The notes beneath the pieces are model-generated. The model ran no database searches, was not told the origin of the DNA, and saw only the letters and a program-made list of their open reading frames with translations. This document shows positions 8,749 to 17,070 of a DNA stretch of 64,000 nt, piece after piece. The position numbers and the translations under genes are program-made. Every line of letters begins with the position of its first letter. Position 1 is the stretch's first letter. Where the stretch lies: the NCBI GenBank assembly GCA_947492995.1, contig CANLOU010000001.1:310001-374000 (forward strand), in the 5' to 3' direction. The DNA comes from an uncultured Litoreibacter sp. Lineage in GTDB: Bacteria; Pseudomonadota; Alphaproteobacteria; Rhodobacterales; Rhodobacteraceae.

Positions 8749-9566
8749 GCGATTTCCCCCAGCCACGCGTTGAGTGTCAGCAAGGCGCCGGGTTCATCGA
8801 GGAACGGGACGTGGCCGCGGTCGGGCACATCGACGAACAGCATGTCGGGGCGTTTGGCTTGCATCTTTTGGGCGGTTTCCAGCGTCAGCAGGTTGGAATT
8901 TGCGCCCCGGATGAGCGCCAGCGGCAGGCCATCCAGCGCGTCGAAAAAGGGCCAGAGGTCCGGGTTGAGATTTTGCGGCCCGCCAAGCACCGCCTCGCGC
9001 AAGGCGGGGTCGTAGTTGAAGGTCAGGCCTTTGGCGTCTTCGATATAGTGGCGGTCGGCTTCCTGCTGCCAGCGGCTTTCGGGCACCTTGGCAAAGCCGG
9101 GCAAACGGGTGGAGAGGGCTTTGACCGCGTCGCCGCGCGTTTTGAAAGCAGGGCGGCGGCCGAGATAATCTTTGATGGCCTCTAGCCCGGGGGCCGCGAT
9201 TTCGGGGCCAATGTCATTCAGGCAGACGCCGGTCAGGCGGTCCTTGACGGTGGCGGCCAGCCCCATGGCGATGATGCCGCCGCGCGACGTGCCGAGGATG
9301 GCGGCTTTGTCGATGCCAAGGTGGTCGAGCAGCTCGACCGCGTCGAGGCCCTCGCGTTGCAGCGTGTAGGTGTCCGCGCCGGACCAGTCGGATTTGCCAC
9401 GACCGCGATAGTCCAGCCGGATCAGGCGGGTGTTTTGCAGGTGCGGGGCCACATAGTCGAAGTCGGACCCGTTGCGGGTCAGGCCCGCGAGGCACAGCAC
9501 CGGCAGGCCCGCGCCTTCGTCAGTGAAATGCAGCTTTGCGCCGTCCGAGGCGGTGAATTCGCTCAT
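8745..9566 (-). CDS. Alpha/beta hydrolase
   Basis: 273-residue alpha/beta hydrolase. The oxyanion-hole region is VLCLAGLTRNG, the nucleophile elbow GTSRGG (Ser at about residue 106) and the catalytic His lies in DRGHVPFLDEP close to the C terminus. The start at 9566 overlaps the upstream HAD gene by 4 bp (ATGA); upstream in-frame extension covers that gene and is rejected. Family members hydrolyse esters, lactones or C-C bonds; the substrate is unknown. Confidence 0.85.
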   Translation of the reverse strand: MSEFTASDGAKLHFTDEGAGLPVLCLAGLTRNGSDFDYVAPHLQNTRLIRLDYRGRGKSDWSGADTYTLQREGLDAVELLDHLGIDKAAILGTSRGGIIAMGLAATVKDRLTGVCLNDIGPEIAAPGLEAIKDYLGRRPAFKTRGDAVKALSTRLPGFAKVPESRWQQEADRHYIEDAKGLTFNYDPALREAVLGGPQNLNPDLWPFFDALDGLPLALIRGANSNLLTLETAQKMQAKRPDMLFVDVPDRGHVPFLDEPGALLTLNAWLGEIA

Positions 9567-10249
9567 AATCTGGCGGCCAGATCGGGAATTGTGGTGAGGT
9601 CTGTCAGAACATTTGACGGCGTCCATGGCAGGCGGTCCATCGGCTCGCCCGCGCGGTTGACCCAGACAGTTTGAAAGCCGTATCCGGCGGAGGCGGCGGC
9701 GTCCCAGCCGTTGGAGGAGACGAAAAGCACATCCTCGTTTTTGCAATGGAACCGCTTGCCCACCAGATCGTAGACGGATTTGTGAGGCTTGAAGACGCCG
9801 ACACTTTCGACGCTGAGCACGTCATCGAGCATCTCGCCCAGCCCCGCCGATTGCACCGCCCCGTCCAGCATGGCGGGGGACCCGTTGGACAGAATTGCGG
9901 TGTTGAGCCCGGCCTGTTTGAGCGTGGCGAGCATGTCGGGGACCTCCGCATAGGCCTGCAATTCCCAATAGAGCTGCAACAAGCGCTCACGCAGTTCGGC
10001 ATCGTCGAGGCCGTTGTTTTCCATGGCCCAGTCCAGCCCGTCCTGGGTGACGTCCCAGAAATCACCATGCGCGTCGGCCACCGCGCGCAGCCATGTGTAT
10101 TGCAGCTGCTTGAGACGCCAGTCGGAGGCCAGTTTCTGCCAGCATGCGGCCAGCGCATCGCGGCCGGGTTCTTCTGCCGCGATGCGGGCGGCGGCGGCGA
10201 CGTCGAACAGCGTGCCGTAAGCGTCAAAGACGCAGGTGGTGATGGGCAT
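9563..10249 (-). CDS. Haloacid dehalogenase type II / HAD-superfamily hydrolase
   Basis: 228-residue HAD protein. Motif I is VFDAYGTLFD with nucleophile Asp9, motif II is ILSNGSP, a lysine lies in FKPHKSVYD, and SSNGWDAAASAGYGF is typical of L-2-haloacid dehalogenases (type II). The order and spacing of motifs fit that family well, although many members act on non-halogenated substrates. The start at 10249 has GAGGAG shortly upstream. First gene of a four-gene minus-strand operon linked by ATGA overlaps. Confidence 0.82.
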   Translation of the reverse strand: MPITTCVFDAYGTLFDVAAAARIAAEEPGRDALAACWQKLASDWRLKQLQYTWLRAVADAHGDFWDVTQDGLDWAMENNGLDDAELRERLLQLYWELQAYAEVPDMLATLKQAGLNTAILSNGSPAMLDGAVQSAGLGEMLDDVLSVESVGVFKPHKSVYDLVGKRFHCKNEDVLFVSSNGWDAAASAGYGFQTVWVNRAGEPMDRLPWTPSNVLTDLTTIPDLAARL

Positions 10250-10344
10250 GATGGCTCCTCCTGCCGCGCAGAGTTGCACAAGCGCCGCGAGAGGAAAACA
10301 CGAGAATCGTGTTATGGTGCGGCGTGACCAAAAAGGAGAGAGCG

Positions 10345-10722
10345 ATGAGCGAGACCCACGGAACCGTCCATTGGACCGAATTGAACACCCATGATGTGGA
10401 GGCCGCGAAGGCCTATTACGCAAAGGTCTGCGGCTGGAGCTTTGACGAGATGCCGATGGATGAGGGCGCGTATTACGTCGCCATGAAGGGCGAGGAGATG
10501 GTGGCGGGGCTGTTCGATTTGGCCCTGATGCCAGAAATGAAGGACCTGCCGTCGCATTGGCTGACCTATCTGGCGGTGGATGATGTGGATGCATCCGCGA
10601 CCGACACCGAAGCCATGGGCGGCACCATCATCCGCGCGCCTTGGGATGTGGATGGTGTCGGGCGCGTGGCGATTGTCAGCGACCCAAGCGGGGCGGCTTT
10701 TGGGCTGATGACGCCATCTTGA
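10345..10722 (+). CDS. VOC family (glyoxalase/bleomycin-resistance fold) protein
   Basis: 125-residue protein with two beta-alpha-beta-beta-beta halves: VHWTELNTHDVEAAKAYYAKVCGW at the N terminus and a second half ending VAIVSDPSGAAFGLM. Start 10345 has AGGAG 6 bp upstream; the in-frame start at 10309 lacks a signal. The VOC fold is used for lyases, dioxygenases and drug-binding proteins, so the function stays open. Monocistronic, divergent from the HAD operon (about 95 bp between starts). Confidence 0.85.
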   Translation: MSETHGTVHWTELNTHDVEAAKAYYAKVCGWSFDEMPMDEGAYYVAMKGEEMVAGLFDLALMPEMKDLPSHWLTYLAVDDVDASATDTEAMGGTIIRAPWDVDGVGRVAIVSDPSGAAFGLMTPS

Positions 10723-10750
10723 TTGCGCTGCGCTATGCGCATCGCCGTGG

Positions 10751-10846
10751 CGGGGGCGTCGTCATTGTCGCTCGGACCAATGGCGCGACAACGACGACCC
10801 CGCGTCGCTGACGCTCCTCCCCCCGGGATATTTTTGGAACAATGAT
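10751..10846 (+). repeat. 3'-end element copy 4
   Basis: Downstream of the VOC gene and in its orientation. A large imperfect hairpin (10751-10804; GCGGGG and CGTCGT-type arms) is followed by CGTCGCTGACGCTCCTC and the conserved tail CCCCCGGGATATTTTTGGAA + CAATGAT (10820-10846, 27 bases identical to the copies at 1795 and 20994). It lies between convergent genes and abuts the fabI stop. Confidence 0.72.
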
Positions 10847-10848
10847 GG

Positions 10849-11637
10849 TTAGAGGTTCTCGCTTTGGGGCATGCCCAGCACGTGGTAGCCGCCATCGACG
10901 CGGATGATCTCGCCTGTGGTACACGCGCCCGCATCTGAGGCGAGATAGACGGCGGTGCCGCCGACCGCTTCGAGCGTCGCATTGGCCCGCATCGGCGCGT
11001 TGGCCTCGGTCTGGCGGAAGGTTTTGCGCGCGCCGCCGATGGCCGCCCCGGCCAGCGTTTTCATCGGACCGGGCGAGATGGCGTTGACCCGGATGCCGTC
11101 AGGGCCAAGATCGTTGGCCAGATAGCGGACGGTGGATTCCAGCGCCGCCTTGGCCACGCCCATCACATTGTAGAAAGGGGTCACACGGTTGGAGCCCTGG
11201 TAGGTGAGCGTGAGCAGCGTGCCGCCCTCGGCCATCATCGGGGCCGCGCGTTTGGCCACGTCGATCAGCGAGTAGCAGCTGATGACCATCGAGTTCTTGA
11301 AGTTCTCGCGCGAGGTGTTGATGAAGCGGCCGGTCAGCTCGTTCTTGTCGGAGAAGGCGATGGCGTGGACCACGAAGTCCAAGCTGCCCCATTTGTCCTT
11401 CAGCGTGTCAAAGCAGGCGTCCAGCGACGCGTCATCTGTCACATCCACATCGACCAGAATGTCGGAGCCAAGGCTTTCCGCCAGCGGGGCCACGCGTTTG
11501 CCAAAGGCTTCGCCCTGATAGGAAAACGCCAGCTCCGCGCCCTCGGCGGCCATGGCGCGCGCGATGCCCCATGCGATGGAGCGCTCATTCGCGACCCCCA
11601 TGATAAGGCCGCGCTTGCCGGTCATCAGATTTGCCAT
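10849..11637 (-). CDS. fabI: Enoyl-[acyl-carrier-protein] reductase (NADH)
   Basis: 262-residue short-chain dehydrogenase of the FabI class, which reduces trans-2-enoyl-ACP in the last step of each fatty acid elongation cycle. The N terminus GKRGLIMGVANERSIAWGIA is the FabI cofactor motif; the active-site Tyr and Lys sit in FYNVMGVAKAALE, with an upstream Tyr in LTYQGSNRV. Last gene of fabA-fabB-fabI, 5 bp after fabB. FabI is the triclosan target in other bacteria. Confidence 0.95.
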   Translation of the reverse strand: MANLMTGKRGLIMGVANERSIAWGIARAMAAEGAELAFSYQGEAFGKRVAPLAESLGSDILVDVDVTDDASLDACFDTLKDKWGSLDFVVHAIAFSDKNELTGRFINTSRENFKNSMVISCYSLIDVAKRAAPMMAEGGTLLTLTYQGSNRVTPFYNVMGVAKAALESTVRYLANDLGPDGIRVNAISPGPMKTLAGAAIGGARKTFRQTEANAPMRANATLEAVGGTAVYLASDAGACTTGEIIRVDGGYHVLGMPQSENL

Positions 11638-11642
11638 GGGAA

Positions 11643-12872
11643 TTAGTCCTTAAACTTGGAAAGCAGCATCGAGCCGTTGGTGCCGCCAAACCCGAATGAG
11701 TTGGTCATCACCGTGTCCAGCCCCGCATTTTCGACCAGCGACGTCGCAATTTCGGCGGGGTCCAGCGCGGGGTCGAGCGTTTCGACATTGATCGACGGCG
11801 CAATGAAATCATTCTCCAGCATCAGCAGGCAATAGATCGCCTCCTGCGCGCCGGTGGCGCCTTGGGAGTGGCCGGTCATCGACTTGGTGGAGCTGATCGG
11901 CGGGGTCGCGCCTTGGCCGAAGACGCGGCGCACCGCCTCGACCTCGCCCACATCGCCCACGGGGGTCGATGTGCCATGCGCGTTGATGTAGCTGACCGCG
12001 CGGTCCTCGGGGATGGTGTCCAAGGCGATGCGCATGGCGCGTTCGCCGCCCTCGCCGGAGGGGGCGACCATGTCGGCCCCGTCTGACGTGGCGCCGAAGC
12101 CCGTGACCTCGGCATAGATTTTGGCCCCGCGCGCCTGCGCGTGTTCCAAGCTTTCCAGCACCACGATGCCGCCTCCGCCTGCGATGACGAACCCGTCGCG
12201 ATCCGCGTCAAAGGCGCGGGACGCCTTGGTGGGGGTGTCGTTATATTTGCTGCTCATCGCGCCCATGGCGTCAAACAGGCAAGACAGGGTCCAGTCCAGC
12301 TCCTCCCCGCCGCCGGCGAACATGACGTCCTGCTTGCCCAGCATGATCTGTTCCGACGCGGCCCCGATGCAGTGCAGCGACGTGGAGCAGGCCGAGGTGA
12401 TCGAATAGTTGATGCCCTTGATCTGGTAGGCCGTGGCCAAGTTGGCCGAGATGGTGGAGCCCATACATTTGGGCACCGCAAACGGCCCGATGCGTTTGGT
12501 GGCCCCGGTGCTGAGCACGGATTGATGCGCCGCAAACATGGCCGAGGTCGACGGCCCGCCGGAGCCTGCGATCAACCCGGTGCGCGGGTTGACGACGTCG
12601 CTGTCCTCAAGCCCCGCATCGGCAATGGCCTGTTCCATCGCGATATGGGCATAGGCAGCCCCCGGCCCCATGAACCGCAGGCGGCGTTTGTCGACATGGT
12701 CCTTGATGTCGATCTTCAGGGTGCCGGCAATCTGGCTGCGGAACCCGTGCTCGGCCATGATGTCGGAGGCCTCGACCCCTGATGTGCCCGCCTTCAAGGC
12801 AGCGGTGACTTCCTCAGCGGTGTTCCCGATGGGGGAGACAATCCCCAGTCCAGTGACGACGACGCGACGCAT
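11643..12872 (-). CDS. fabB: 3-oxoacyl-[acyl-carrier-protein] synthase I
   Basis: 409-residue beta-ketoacyl-ACP synthase. The active-site Cys is in [11 protein letters not shown] (about residue 160), the two catalytic histidines are in [11 protein letters not shown] and [10 protein letters not shown], and the C-terminal glycine-rich loop reads [11 protein letters not shown]. FabB elongates the cis-3-decenoyl-ACP made by FabA, and adjacency to fabA makes FabB more likely than FabF. Central gene of the operon; 175 bp, including a 3'-end element, separate it from fabA. Confidence 0.94.
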   Translation of the reverse strand: MRRVVVTGLGIVSPIGNTAEEVTAALKAGTSGVEASDIMAEHGFRSQIAGTLKIDIKDHVDKRRLRFMGPGAAYAHIAMEQAIADAGLEDSDVVNPRTGLIAGSGGPSTSAMFAAHQSVLSTGATKRIGPFAVPKCMGSTISANLATAYQIKGINYSITSACSTSLHCIGAASEQIMLGKQDVMFAGGGEELDWTLSCLFDAMGAMSSKYNDTPTKASRAFDADRDGFVIAGGGGIVVLESLEHAQARGAKIYAEVTGFGATSDGADMVAPSGEGGERAMRIALDTIPEDRAVSYINAHGTSTPVGDVGEVEAVRRVFGQGATPPISSTKSMTGHSQGATGAQEAIYCLLMLENDFIAPSINVETLDPALDPAEIATSLVENAGLDTVMTNSFGFGGTNGSMLLSKFKD

Positions 12873-12976
12873 GGGCGTGCTCCTTCAATTGGTCACACCC
12901 TATTTAGGGCGCGTGAAAAGGGGGGGCAACCAATAAGCCAACAGCCGAACATGACAGGATACGCCACCGACAGCTT

Positions 12977-13018
12977 CATCTTGGCAAAAATACCTCGGGG
13001 TGCGGGGCAGAGCCCCGC
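12977..13018 (-). repeat. 3'-end element copy 5 (variant tail)
   Basis: On the minus strand a perfect hairpin GCGGGGC-TCT-GCCCCGC (13018-13002) leads into ACCCCGAGGTATTTTTGCCA and AGATG. It lies 30 bp after the fabA stop, in fabA's orientation, inside the fabA-fabB gap. The tail differs from other copies (TATTTTTGCCAAGATG instead of ATATTTTTGGAACAATG), so it may be a sub-family. It could attenuate transcription between fabA and fabB. Confidence 0.6.
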
Positions 13019-13047
13019 GTGTCGACGCGCAACGCGCGGCGAAACAG

Positions 13048-13557
13048 TCAGCTTTCGCTGAGCGCCACTTTCATGTCCTTGACCTCGTAGATCACCTCGC
13101 CGTCGGCCTCGACGATGCCGTCGGCCACGCCCATGGTCAGGCGGCGGGTTTGGATCGCCTTGGTGAAGTCGATCTTGTAGGTCAGCATCTTGCGGTCCGG
13201 GCGCACCATGCCCTTCAGCTTCACCTCGCCCACGCCCAGCGCGTAGCCGCGCCCCTGCCAGCCGCGCCAGCCAAGGTTGAAGCCGGTCAGCTGCCACAGC
13301 CCGTCAAGGCCAAGGCAGCCAGGCATGATGGGGTTGCCGGGGAAGTGACAATCAAAAAACCAAAGGTCCGGTTTGATGTCGAACTCGGCCAGCACGTGGC
13401 CTTTGCCATGCGCCCCGCCATCGCCCGAGATGTCGGTGATGCGGTCCATCATCAGCATGGGCGGCTCTGGCAGCTGGGCGTTGCCGGGCCCAAACAAGTC
13501 GCCGCGTGCACATTTCAGCAGGTCGTCCCTGTCAAAGCTGTTTGGATAGTCAGACAT
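13048..13557 (-). CDS. fabA: 3-hydroxydecanoyl-[acyl-carrier-protein] dehydratase/isomerase
   Basis: 169-residue hot-dog-fold enzyme that dehydrates 3-hydroxydecanoyl-ACP and isomerises the product to cis-3-decenoyl-ACP, the entry to anaerobic-type unsaturated fatty acid synthesis. The catalytic His is in [12 protein letters not shown] and the Asp in [26 protein letters not shown] is also typical. First gene of fabA-fabB-fabI and divergent from irr across about 165 bp containing a 14-bp perfect palindrome. Confidence 0.95.
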   Translation of the reverse strand: MSDYPNSFDRDDLLKCARGDLFGPGNAQLPEPPMLMMDRITDISGDGGAHGKGHVLAEFDIKPDLWFFDCHFPGNPIMPGCLGLDGLWQLTGFNLGWRGWQGRGYALGVGEVKLKGMVRPDRKMLTYKIDFTKAIQTRRLTMGVADGIVEADGEVIYEVKDMKVALSES

Positions 13558-13644
13558 TGGTTAACCGCCTCTATATCTCGTCATTTTTGCTCCACAGCAT
13601 CTAGCACTGGGCATTGCGCCCCTGCAAGGCCACCCAGATGCGAA

Positions 13645-13658
13645 GAATTTGCAAATTC
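13645..13658. promoter_or_regulatory. Perfect 14-bp palindrome in the fabA/irr divergent promoter region
   Basis: GAATTTGCAAATTC is a perfect palindrome located 88 bp upstream of fabA and 65 bp upstream of irr, just before the predicted irr -35 box. The position suits an operator for an iron-responsive regulator (for example Irr autoregulation) or a fatty-acid regulator, but the sequence is not a textbook match to either that I can vouch for. Confidence 0.5.
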
Positions 13659-13660
13659 GT

Positions 13661-13691
13661 TTGAAACATAGGGGCCAAGCGCTCTATATAT
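13661..13691 (+). promoter_or_regulatory. Candidate sigma-70 promoter of irr
   Basis: TTGAAA at 13661-13666, an 18-bp spacer, and TATATA at 13685-13690 (run TATATATAA), about 32 bp before the irr start codon. Both hexamers are good matches to the housekeeping consensus. The adjacent palindrome overlaps the upstream edge. Confidence 0.6.
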
Positions 13692-13722
13692 AAGCGTAAG
13701 GCAGGTAAGGAACCCACTTGGC

Positions 13723-14139
13723 ATGACCACCGAGACAATGAAACGCAGCACCGACTGGCTGGCTGGCGCGGGGCTCAGGCCCACGCGGCAACGTTTGGCG
13801 CTGGCTGAATTGCTGGTGGGCGACGGGCAAAACCGGCACGTGACGGCGGAAAGCCTGCATGCCTCAACCGATCGCTGCGCGGAAAGCGTGTCGCTGGCGA
13901 CGGTCTACAACACGCTGCGGGCGTTCTGCGACGCGGGGCTTATCCGCGAGGTCATGGTGGACGGCACCAAGTCCTATTTCGACACCCGCGTTGACGACCA
14001 CCCGCATTTCTTCTGGGAAGATACCCGCGAGCTGACGGATGCACCCAAGGAAGAGCTGGAAATCGCAGGGCTTCCCGACGCGCCAAAAGGCACCGAGATT
14101 GCCTCCGTAGACGTGGTGATCCGGCTGCGCCGCAGCTGA
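13723..14139 (+). CDS. irr: Iron response regulator Irr (Fur family)
   Basis: 138-residue Fur-superfamily regulator. The winged helix is at the N terminus (RPTRQRLALAELLVGDGQNRHVTAESLH, SLATVYNTLRAF), followed by the dimerisation domain. The histidine-rich element VDDHPHFFWEDTRELTDA is the Irr hallmark rather than Fur. Irr represses or activates iron and haem genes in alphaproteobacteria under iron limitation. AAGGA lies 11 bp upstream of the start. Divergent from fabA and convergent with the ADP-ribosylglycohydrolase gene (4 bp apart). Confidence 0.9.
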   Translation: MTTETMKRSTDWLAGAGLRPTRQRLALAELLVGDGQNRHVTAESLHASTDRCAESVSLATVYNTLRAFCDAGLIREVMVDGTKSYFDTRVDDHPHFFWEDTRELTDAPKEELEIAGLPDAPKGTEIASVDVVIRLRRS

Positions 14140-14143
14140 TCCG

Positions 14144-15094
14144 TCAACTCGGCTGCGCCAACGCGGCGCAGTCCGACCAGATTTGCGCGACATCTTCCAG
14201 CTGAACAATCCATGACAACGGGATGCCCTTTGGCGTTGCAATGCCATGCACCGCCCCCATCACCGCGCCGATGAGTATGGATCGCCCCGCATTGTCGCCG
14301 CCGGCCAGCGCGTTGCGCTCGACCGCGTCTTGGTAGCTGGTTGCGTGCCTGAGCACGTGGAACATGACCGGCCCCGCTGTCGGCAAATGGCAGGCGCGGC
14401 CCACCTTGCCTGCGTAATCGGTTGAGTTGTCGTCAGACGTGGACAAGGCGTCAGACAATTCCGCCTTGATCGACGCATCGGCCCCGTCGGCTGCGGCCTG
14501 CAGGGCGCTGGCGATTGCCTCGCCGCGCAAAACGCGGCCCAACATATCGGCAAAGGCCTGCGCATAAGCGTCCGCCACCGCGTTCACATTGGTGACATGC
14601 GTGGCTTGGGTGACCATGTCGGCCAGCGCTGACGTGCCCGCGTAGCTGGCCATGATGGCGGGCAGGCGCGCCACCGCAGGGTTCTGGTCGTCGTCGCTGC
14701 CAGACGGGGTTTGCCCCGCTGCGATGTTGTCCAACGCCGCGCGGGTCGGGCGGTCGATATAGCCGCGGTAGCTGCCCCCTGCCCCGAAATGGGCCGCAAA
14801 GGCCGCCTGATACGCGGCCACGTCGAACGCCCCGCCCCGCGCATTCATCGACTGGATCGCCAGCCGCAGCACCTCCCCGTATTGGGTCAGCATGCCGTTT
14901 TTGCGCCCGCCATGCGCAAAATAGCCCTTCACCCCGTCGTAGTTCCGGGCATCCACTTCCACAAAGCTGGCACCACCATGCGTCCTGGCAATCTGCGCAA
15001 TCCGGTCCGCGTCATAGATCCAATGGACCCCAAGGCAGGCCGCGTCTGAAACAAGCGCCCCCAGCAACATGGCGGATGTATCGGGCTTGGTCAT
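14144..15094 (-). CDS. ADP-ribosylglycohydrolase family protein
   Basis: 316-residue all-helical protein of the DraG/ARH family. Features are the N-terminal AMLLGALVSDAACLGVHWIYD, where the usual GxxxGDxxG-like metal site is degenerate, and a C-terminal LAGGDNAGRSILIGAVMGAVHG, which matches the family's GGDxD-type dinuclear metal motif with Asn in place of the second Asp. These enzymes remove ADP-ribose from proteins or small molecules. Start 15094 gives a normal N terminus; further extension would read into the tRNA gene. Confidence 0.82.
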   Translation of the reverse strand: MTKPDTSAMLLGALVSDAACLGVHWIYDADRIAQIARTHGGASFVEVDARNYDGVKGYFAHGGRKNGMLTQYGEVLRLAIQSMNARGGAFDVAAYQAAFAAHFGAGGSYRGYIDRPTRAALDNIAAGQTPSGSDDDQNPAVARLPAIMASYAGTSALADMVTQATHVTNVNAVADAYAQAFADMLGRVLRGEAIASALQAAADGADASIKAELSDALSTSDDNSTDYAGKVGRACHLPTAGPVMFHVLRHATSYQDAVERNALAGGDNAGRSILIGAVMGAVHGIATPKGIPLSWIVQLEDVAQIWSDCAALAQPS

Positions 15095-15118
15095 TCGGAC
15101 GCTCCTGTTTGGCAAGGG

Positions 15119-15195
15119 TGGCGATCCCTGCAGGACTCGAACCTGCAACCTACTGCTTAGAAGGCAGTTGCTCTATCCAGTTGAGCTAAGGGACC
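15119..15195 (-). tRNA. tRNA-Arg (anticodon UCU)
   Basis: On the minus strand: acceptor GGTCCCT pairs with AGGGATC (one G-T pair), D-arm GCTC/GAGC, anticodon stem ACTGC/GCAGT with loop CTTCTAA (anticodon TCT, reading AGA), and T-arm GCAGG-TTCGAGT-CCTGC. The discriminator is G and CCA is encoded (15121-15119). Complete cloverleaf. Confidence 0.96.
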
Positions 15196-15265
15196 GTTAT
15201 TGACGGTTTTGCGTCCACCCTGCCCCAAACGCAACCCTTTCCTTTTGGCCCCGCCCTGCCTAAAC

Positions 15266-15280
15266 CTGAACGCAGTTCAG
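15266..15280. promoter_or_regulatory. TetR operator, copy 1 (CTGAAC-GCA-GTTCAG)
   Basis: Perfect 6-3-6 inverted repeat CTGAACGCAGTTCAG, ending 13 bp before the TetR start codon. It shares the TGAAC-N3-GTTCA core with three copies downstream of the same gene. The position implies autorepression. Confidence 0.75.
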
Positions 15281-15293
15281 AAAAGAGGCCACC

Positions 15294-15905
15294 ATGGTCG
15301 GCAAAGTCCAAAAGAAGCGTGAAGAGCTGCGCCGCAAGCTGGTCGACATTGGCGAGCAGCGCATCATGCAGGGCGGTATCGAGGAAATCCGCGTCCGCGA
15401 TCTGGCCAAGGATGCGGGCTGCGCGGTCGGGGCCATCTACAATGTCTTTGGCGATCTGAACGATCTGGTCATGGCCGTGAACGGGCGCACCTTCAAACGC
15501 CTTGGCACGCATGTGCAGGAATCGGTGAACGCGCATCCCGAAGCCGATGACCCGGTGTTTGTGCTCATCACCATGGCGCATGCCTATCTGGATTTTGCCA
15601 TGACCAACACCTACGCGTGGCGCACGCTGTTTGATCTGGAAATGTCCACCGACCAGGAGGTCCCCGAATGGTACCTCACCGAGATGGAGCAATTGCTGAC
15701 CCTCATCGCCAAGCCGTTGATGCGCAATTTCCCCGATATGAGTCGCGAGGATATCATGTTGATGACCCGTGGGCTGTTCTCTTCCATCCATGGAATCGTG
15801 CTTTTGGGCCTCGAAAAGCGCATTTCCGCCGTGCCGACGGACCAGTTGGAAAGAATGATTTCTCTTATTCTCAGTAACTTAGCATCTGAATCTCCAATTT
15901 TCTGA
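15294..15905 (+). CDS. TetR/AcrR family transcriptional regulator
   Basis: 203-residue TetR-type repressor. The N-terminal helix-turn-helix reads IEEIRVRDLAKDAGCAVGAIYNVFGDLNDL (about residues 29-58); the C-terminal helical domain (WRTLFDLEMS... GLFSSIHGIVLLGL) resembles the TetR_C ligand-binding type. Its own promoter region carries one TGAAC-N3-GTTCA palindrome and the gap to the downstream pspA-like gene carries three, the first overlapping its stop codon. It therefore very likely represses itself and the PspA/YiaAB pair; the inducing ligand is unknown. Confidence 0.9.
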   Translation: MVGKVQKKREELRRKLVDIGEQRIMQGGIEEIRVRDLAKDAGCAVGAIYNVFGDLNDLVMAVNGRTFKRLGTHVQESVNAHPEADDPVFVLITMAHAYLDFAMTNTYAWRTLFDLEMSTDQEVPEWYLTEMEQLLTLIAKPLMRNFPDMSREDIMLMTRGLFSSIHGIVLLGLEKRISAVPTDQLERMISLILSNLASESPIF

Positions 15906-15973
15906 ACGACGTTCATATTTTTTCTTGAACTGCGTTCACGAATCGCTCATGTTTATTTCATGAACAGCGTTCA
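15903..15973. promoter_or_regulatory. Three TGAAC-N3-GTTCA operators upstream of the pspA-like gene
   Basis: Palindromes at 15903-15915 (TGAACGACGTTCA), 15926-15938 (TGAACTGCGTTCA) and 15961-15973 (TGAACAGCGTTCA). Centres are 23 and 35 bp apart. The first overlaps the tetR stop codon and the last ends 26 bp before the next start codon. Copies in front of both genes point to the adjacent TetR protein as the binder. Confidence 0.78.
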
Positions 15974-15999
15974 CAAAAACGCATCACTGGAGAACGACA

Positions 16000-16674
16000 A
16001 TGTTTGGAACACTGAGAACTTTGATGATCGGCGCGAATGCCCGGGCCGAAGAGCGGGTTCGCGACACCTACGCGATCGAACTGATCGAGCAGAAAATTCG
16101 GGAAGCGCAAGCCTCCCTGCATGCCGCCAAAGGCACGCTTGCCTCGCTGATCCAGCGCCAGCGCGCCGAAGCGAAACAGGTGCAAGGGGTCGAAACCCGC
16201 ATCACCGACCTGACCACCCGTGCCAAAATGGCGCTGAAAGACGGCAATGACGATATGGCCGCGCAAGCCGCCGACGCCATCGCCTCGCTGGAAAACGAAT
16301 TGGAGGGACGCAAACAAACCGTCGCCCGACTGGACCAGCGTATCAGCCAGCTGCAGCACTCGGTCGAGGTCGGCCACCGCCGCATCGTGGACCTGAAACA
16401 GGGCCTGATCTCTGCCAAGGCCGTGCGCCACGAGCAGCAAATCCAGACGCGGCTCAACACCACCATCCGCTCCCAATCGAGCGTGGAGGAGGCCGAGGAA
16501 CTGATCGCCGAGGTCCTTGGCAAGGAGGACCCGTTTGAACAATCGGAAATCCTGACCGAGATCAATCGCGGCCTCAGCCACGACACCCTCGCCGACCGCA
16601 TGGCCGACAGCGGCTATGGCGCGGCCAACAAAACAACCGGCGCGGACGTCTTGAAGCGTCTGAAATCCAAGTAA
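16000..16674 (+). CDS. PspA/IM30 (phage-shock/ESCRT-III-like) family protein
   Basis: 224-residue, almost entirely helical, coiled-coil protein resembling PspA/Vipp1. It begins MFGTLRTLMIGANARAEE, then carries long amphipathic charged heptads (IEQKIREAQASLHAAKGTLASLIQRQ; LENELEGRKQTVARLDQRISQLQ). PspA proteins bind stressed inner membrane and protect the proton-motive force. Preceded by three TetR operators and followed 46 bp later by a YiaAB-domain membrane protein, so this looks like a TetR-controlled membrane-stress operon and not the classical PspF/sigma-54 arrangement. Confidence 0.85.
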   Translation: MFGTLRTLMIGANARAEERVRDTYAIELIEQKIREAQASLHAAKGTLASLIQRQRAEAKQVQGVETRITDLTTRAKMALKDGNDDMAAQAADAIASLENELEGRKQTVARLDQRISQLQHSVEVGHRRIVDLKQGLISAKAVRHEQQIQTRLNTTIRSQSSVEEAEELIAEVLGKEDPFEQSEILTEINRGLSHDTLADRMADSGYGAANKTTGADVLKRLKSK

Positions 16675-16720
16675 CGGCCGCCTCTGGTCACCACTGAAAA
16701 CTCACAAAAGGAATACACCC

Positions 16721-17011
16721 ATGTTTGGTTCTAACTCTAACAACGACAACGCCCTCATCATGCTGGTCAATCTGGCCGGTTCTCTGATCGCCTTGGGCAT
16801 GTTGGCCCTCAGCCTCTACATGTCGCCCGACGTGCCGCTATCCACCAAAGGCTACTGGGCCATCGCAGTCCTGATGCTGTGCGTCAGCCTCATCAACTTC
16901 GTGAAATACCGCTTCGACGAGCGTATCGCGGCAGACCGCATCCAGCGGATCGAGGCCGCCCGCAACGAGAAGCTTCTGGAGGACTACGTCTCGACCGACA
17001 AAGCCGCCTAA
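16721..17011 (+). CDS. YiaA/YiaB two-helix domain inner-membrane protein
   Basis: 96-residue protein with two transmembrane helices (about residues 11-33 and 45-63) joined by the family segment SLYMSPDVPLSTKGYWA, then the conserved cytoplasmic tail FVKYRFDERIAADRIQRIE. YiaAB-domain proteins are often found beside PspA-like genes. Same operon as the PspA-like gene, closed by a strong terminator. Start is preceded by AAAGGAA. Confidence 0.85.
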   Translation: MFGSNSNNDNALIMLVNLAGSLIALGMLALSLYMSPDVPLSTKGYWAIAVLMLCVSLINFVKYRFDERIAADRIQRIEAARNEKLLEDYVSTDKAA

Positions 17012-17070
17012 GCCCCGGCTTCCGGCAACGGGCTGCTCGCCTGTCCCTCCCCCGATTTAGCAGCAGCCCG

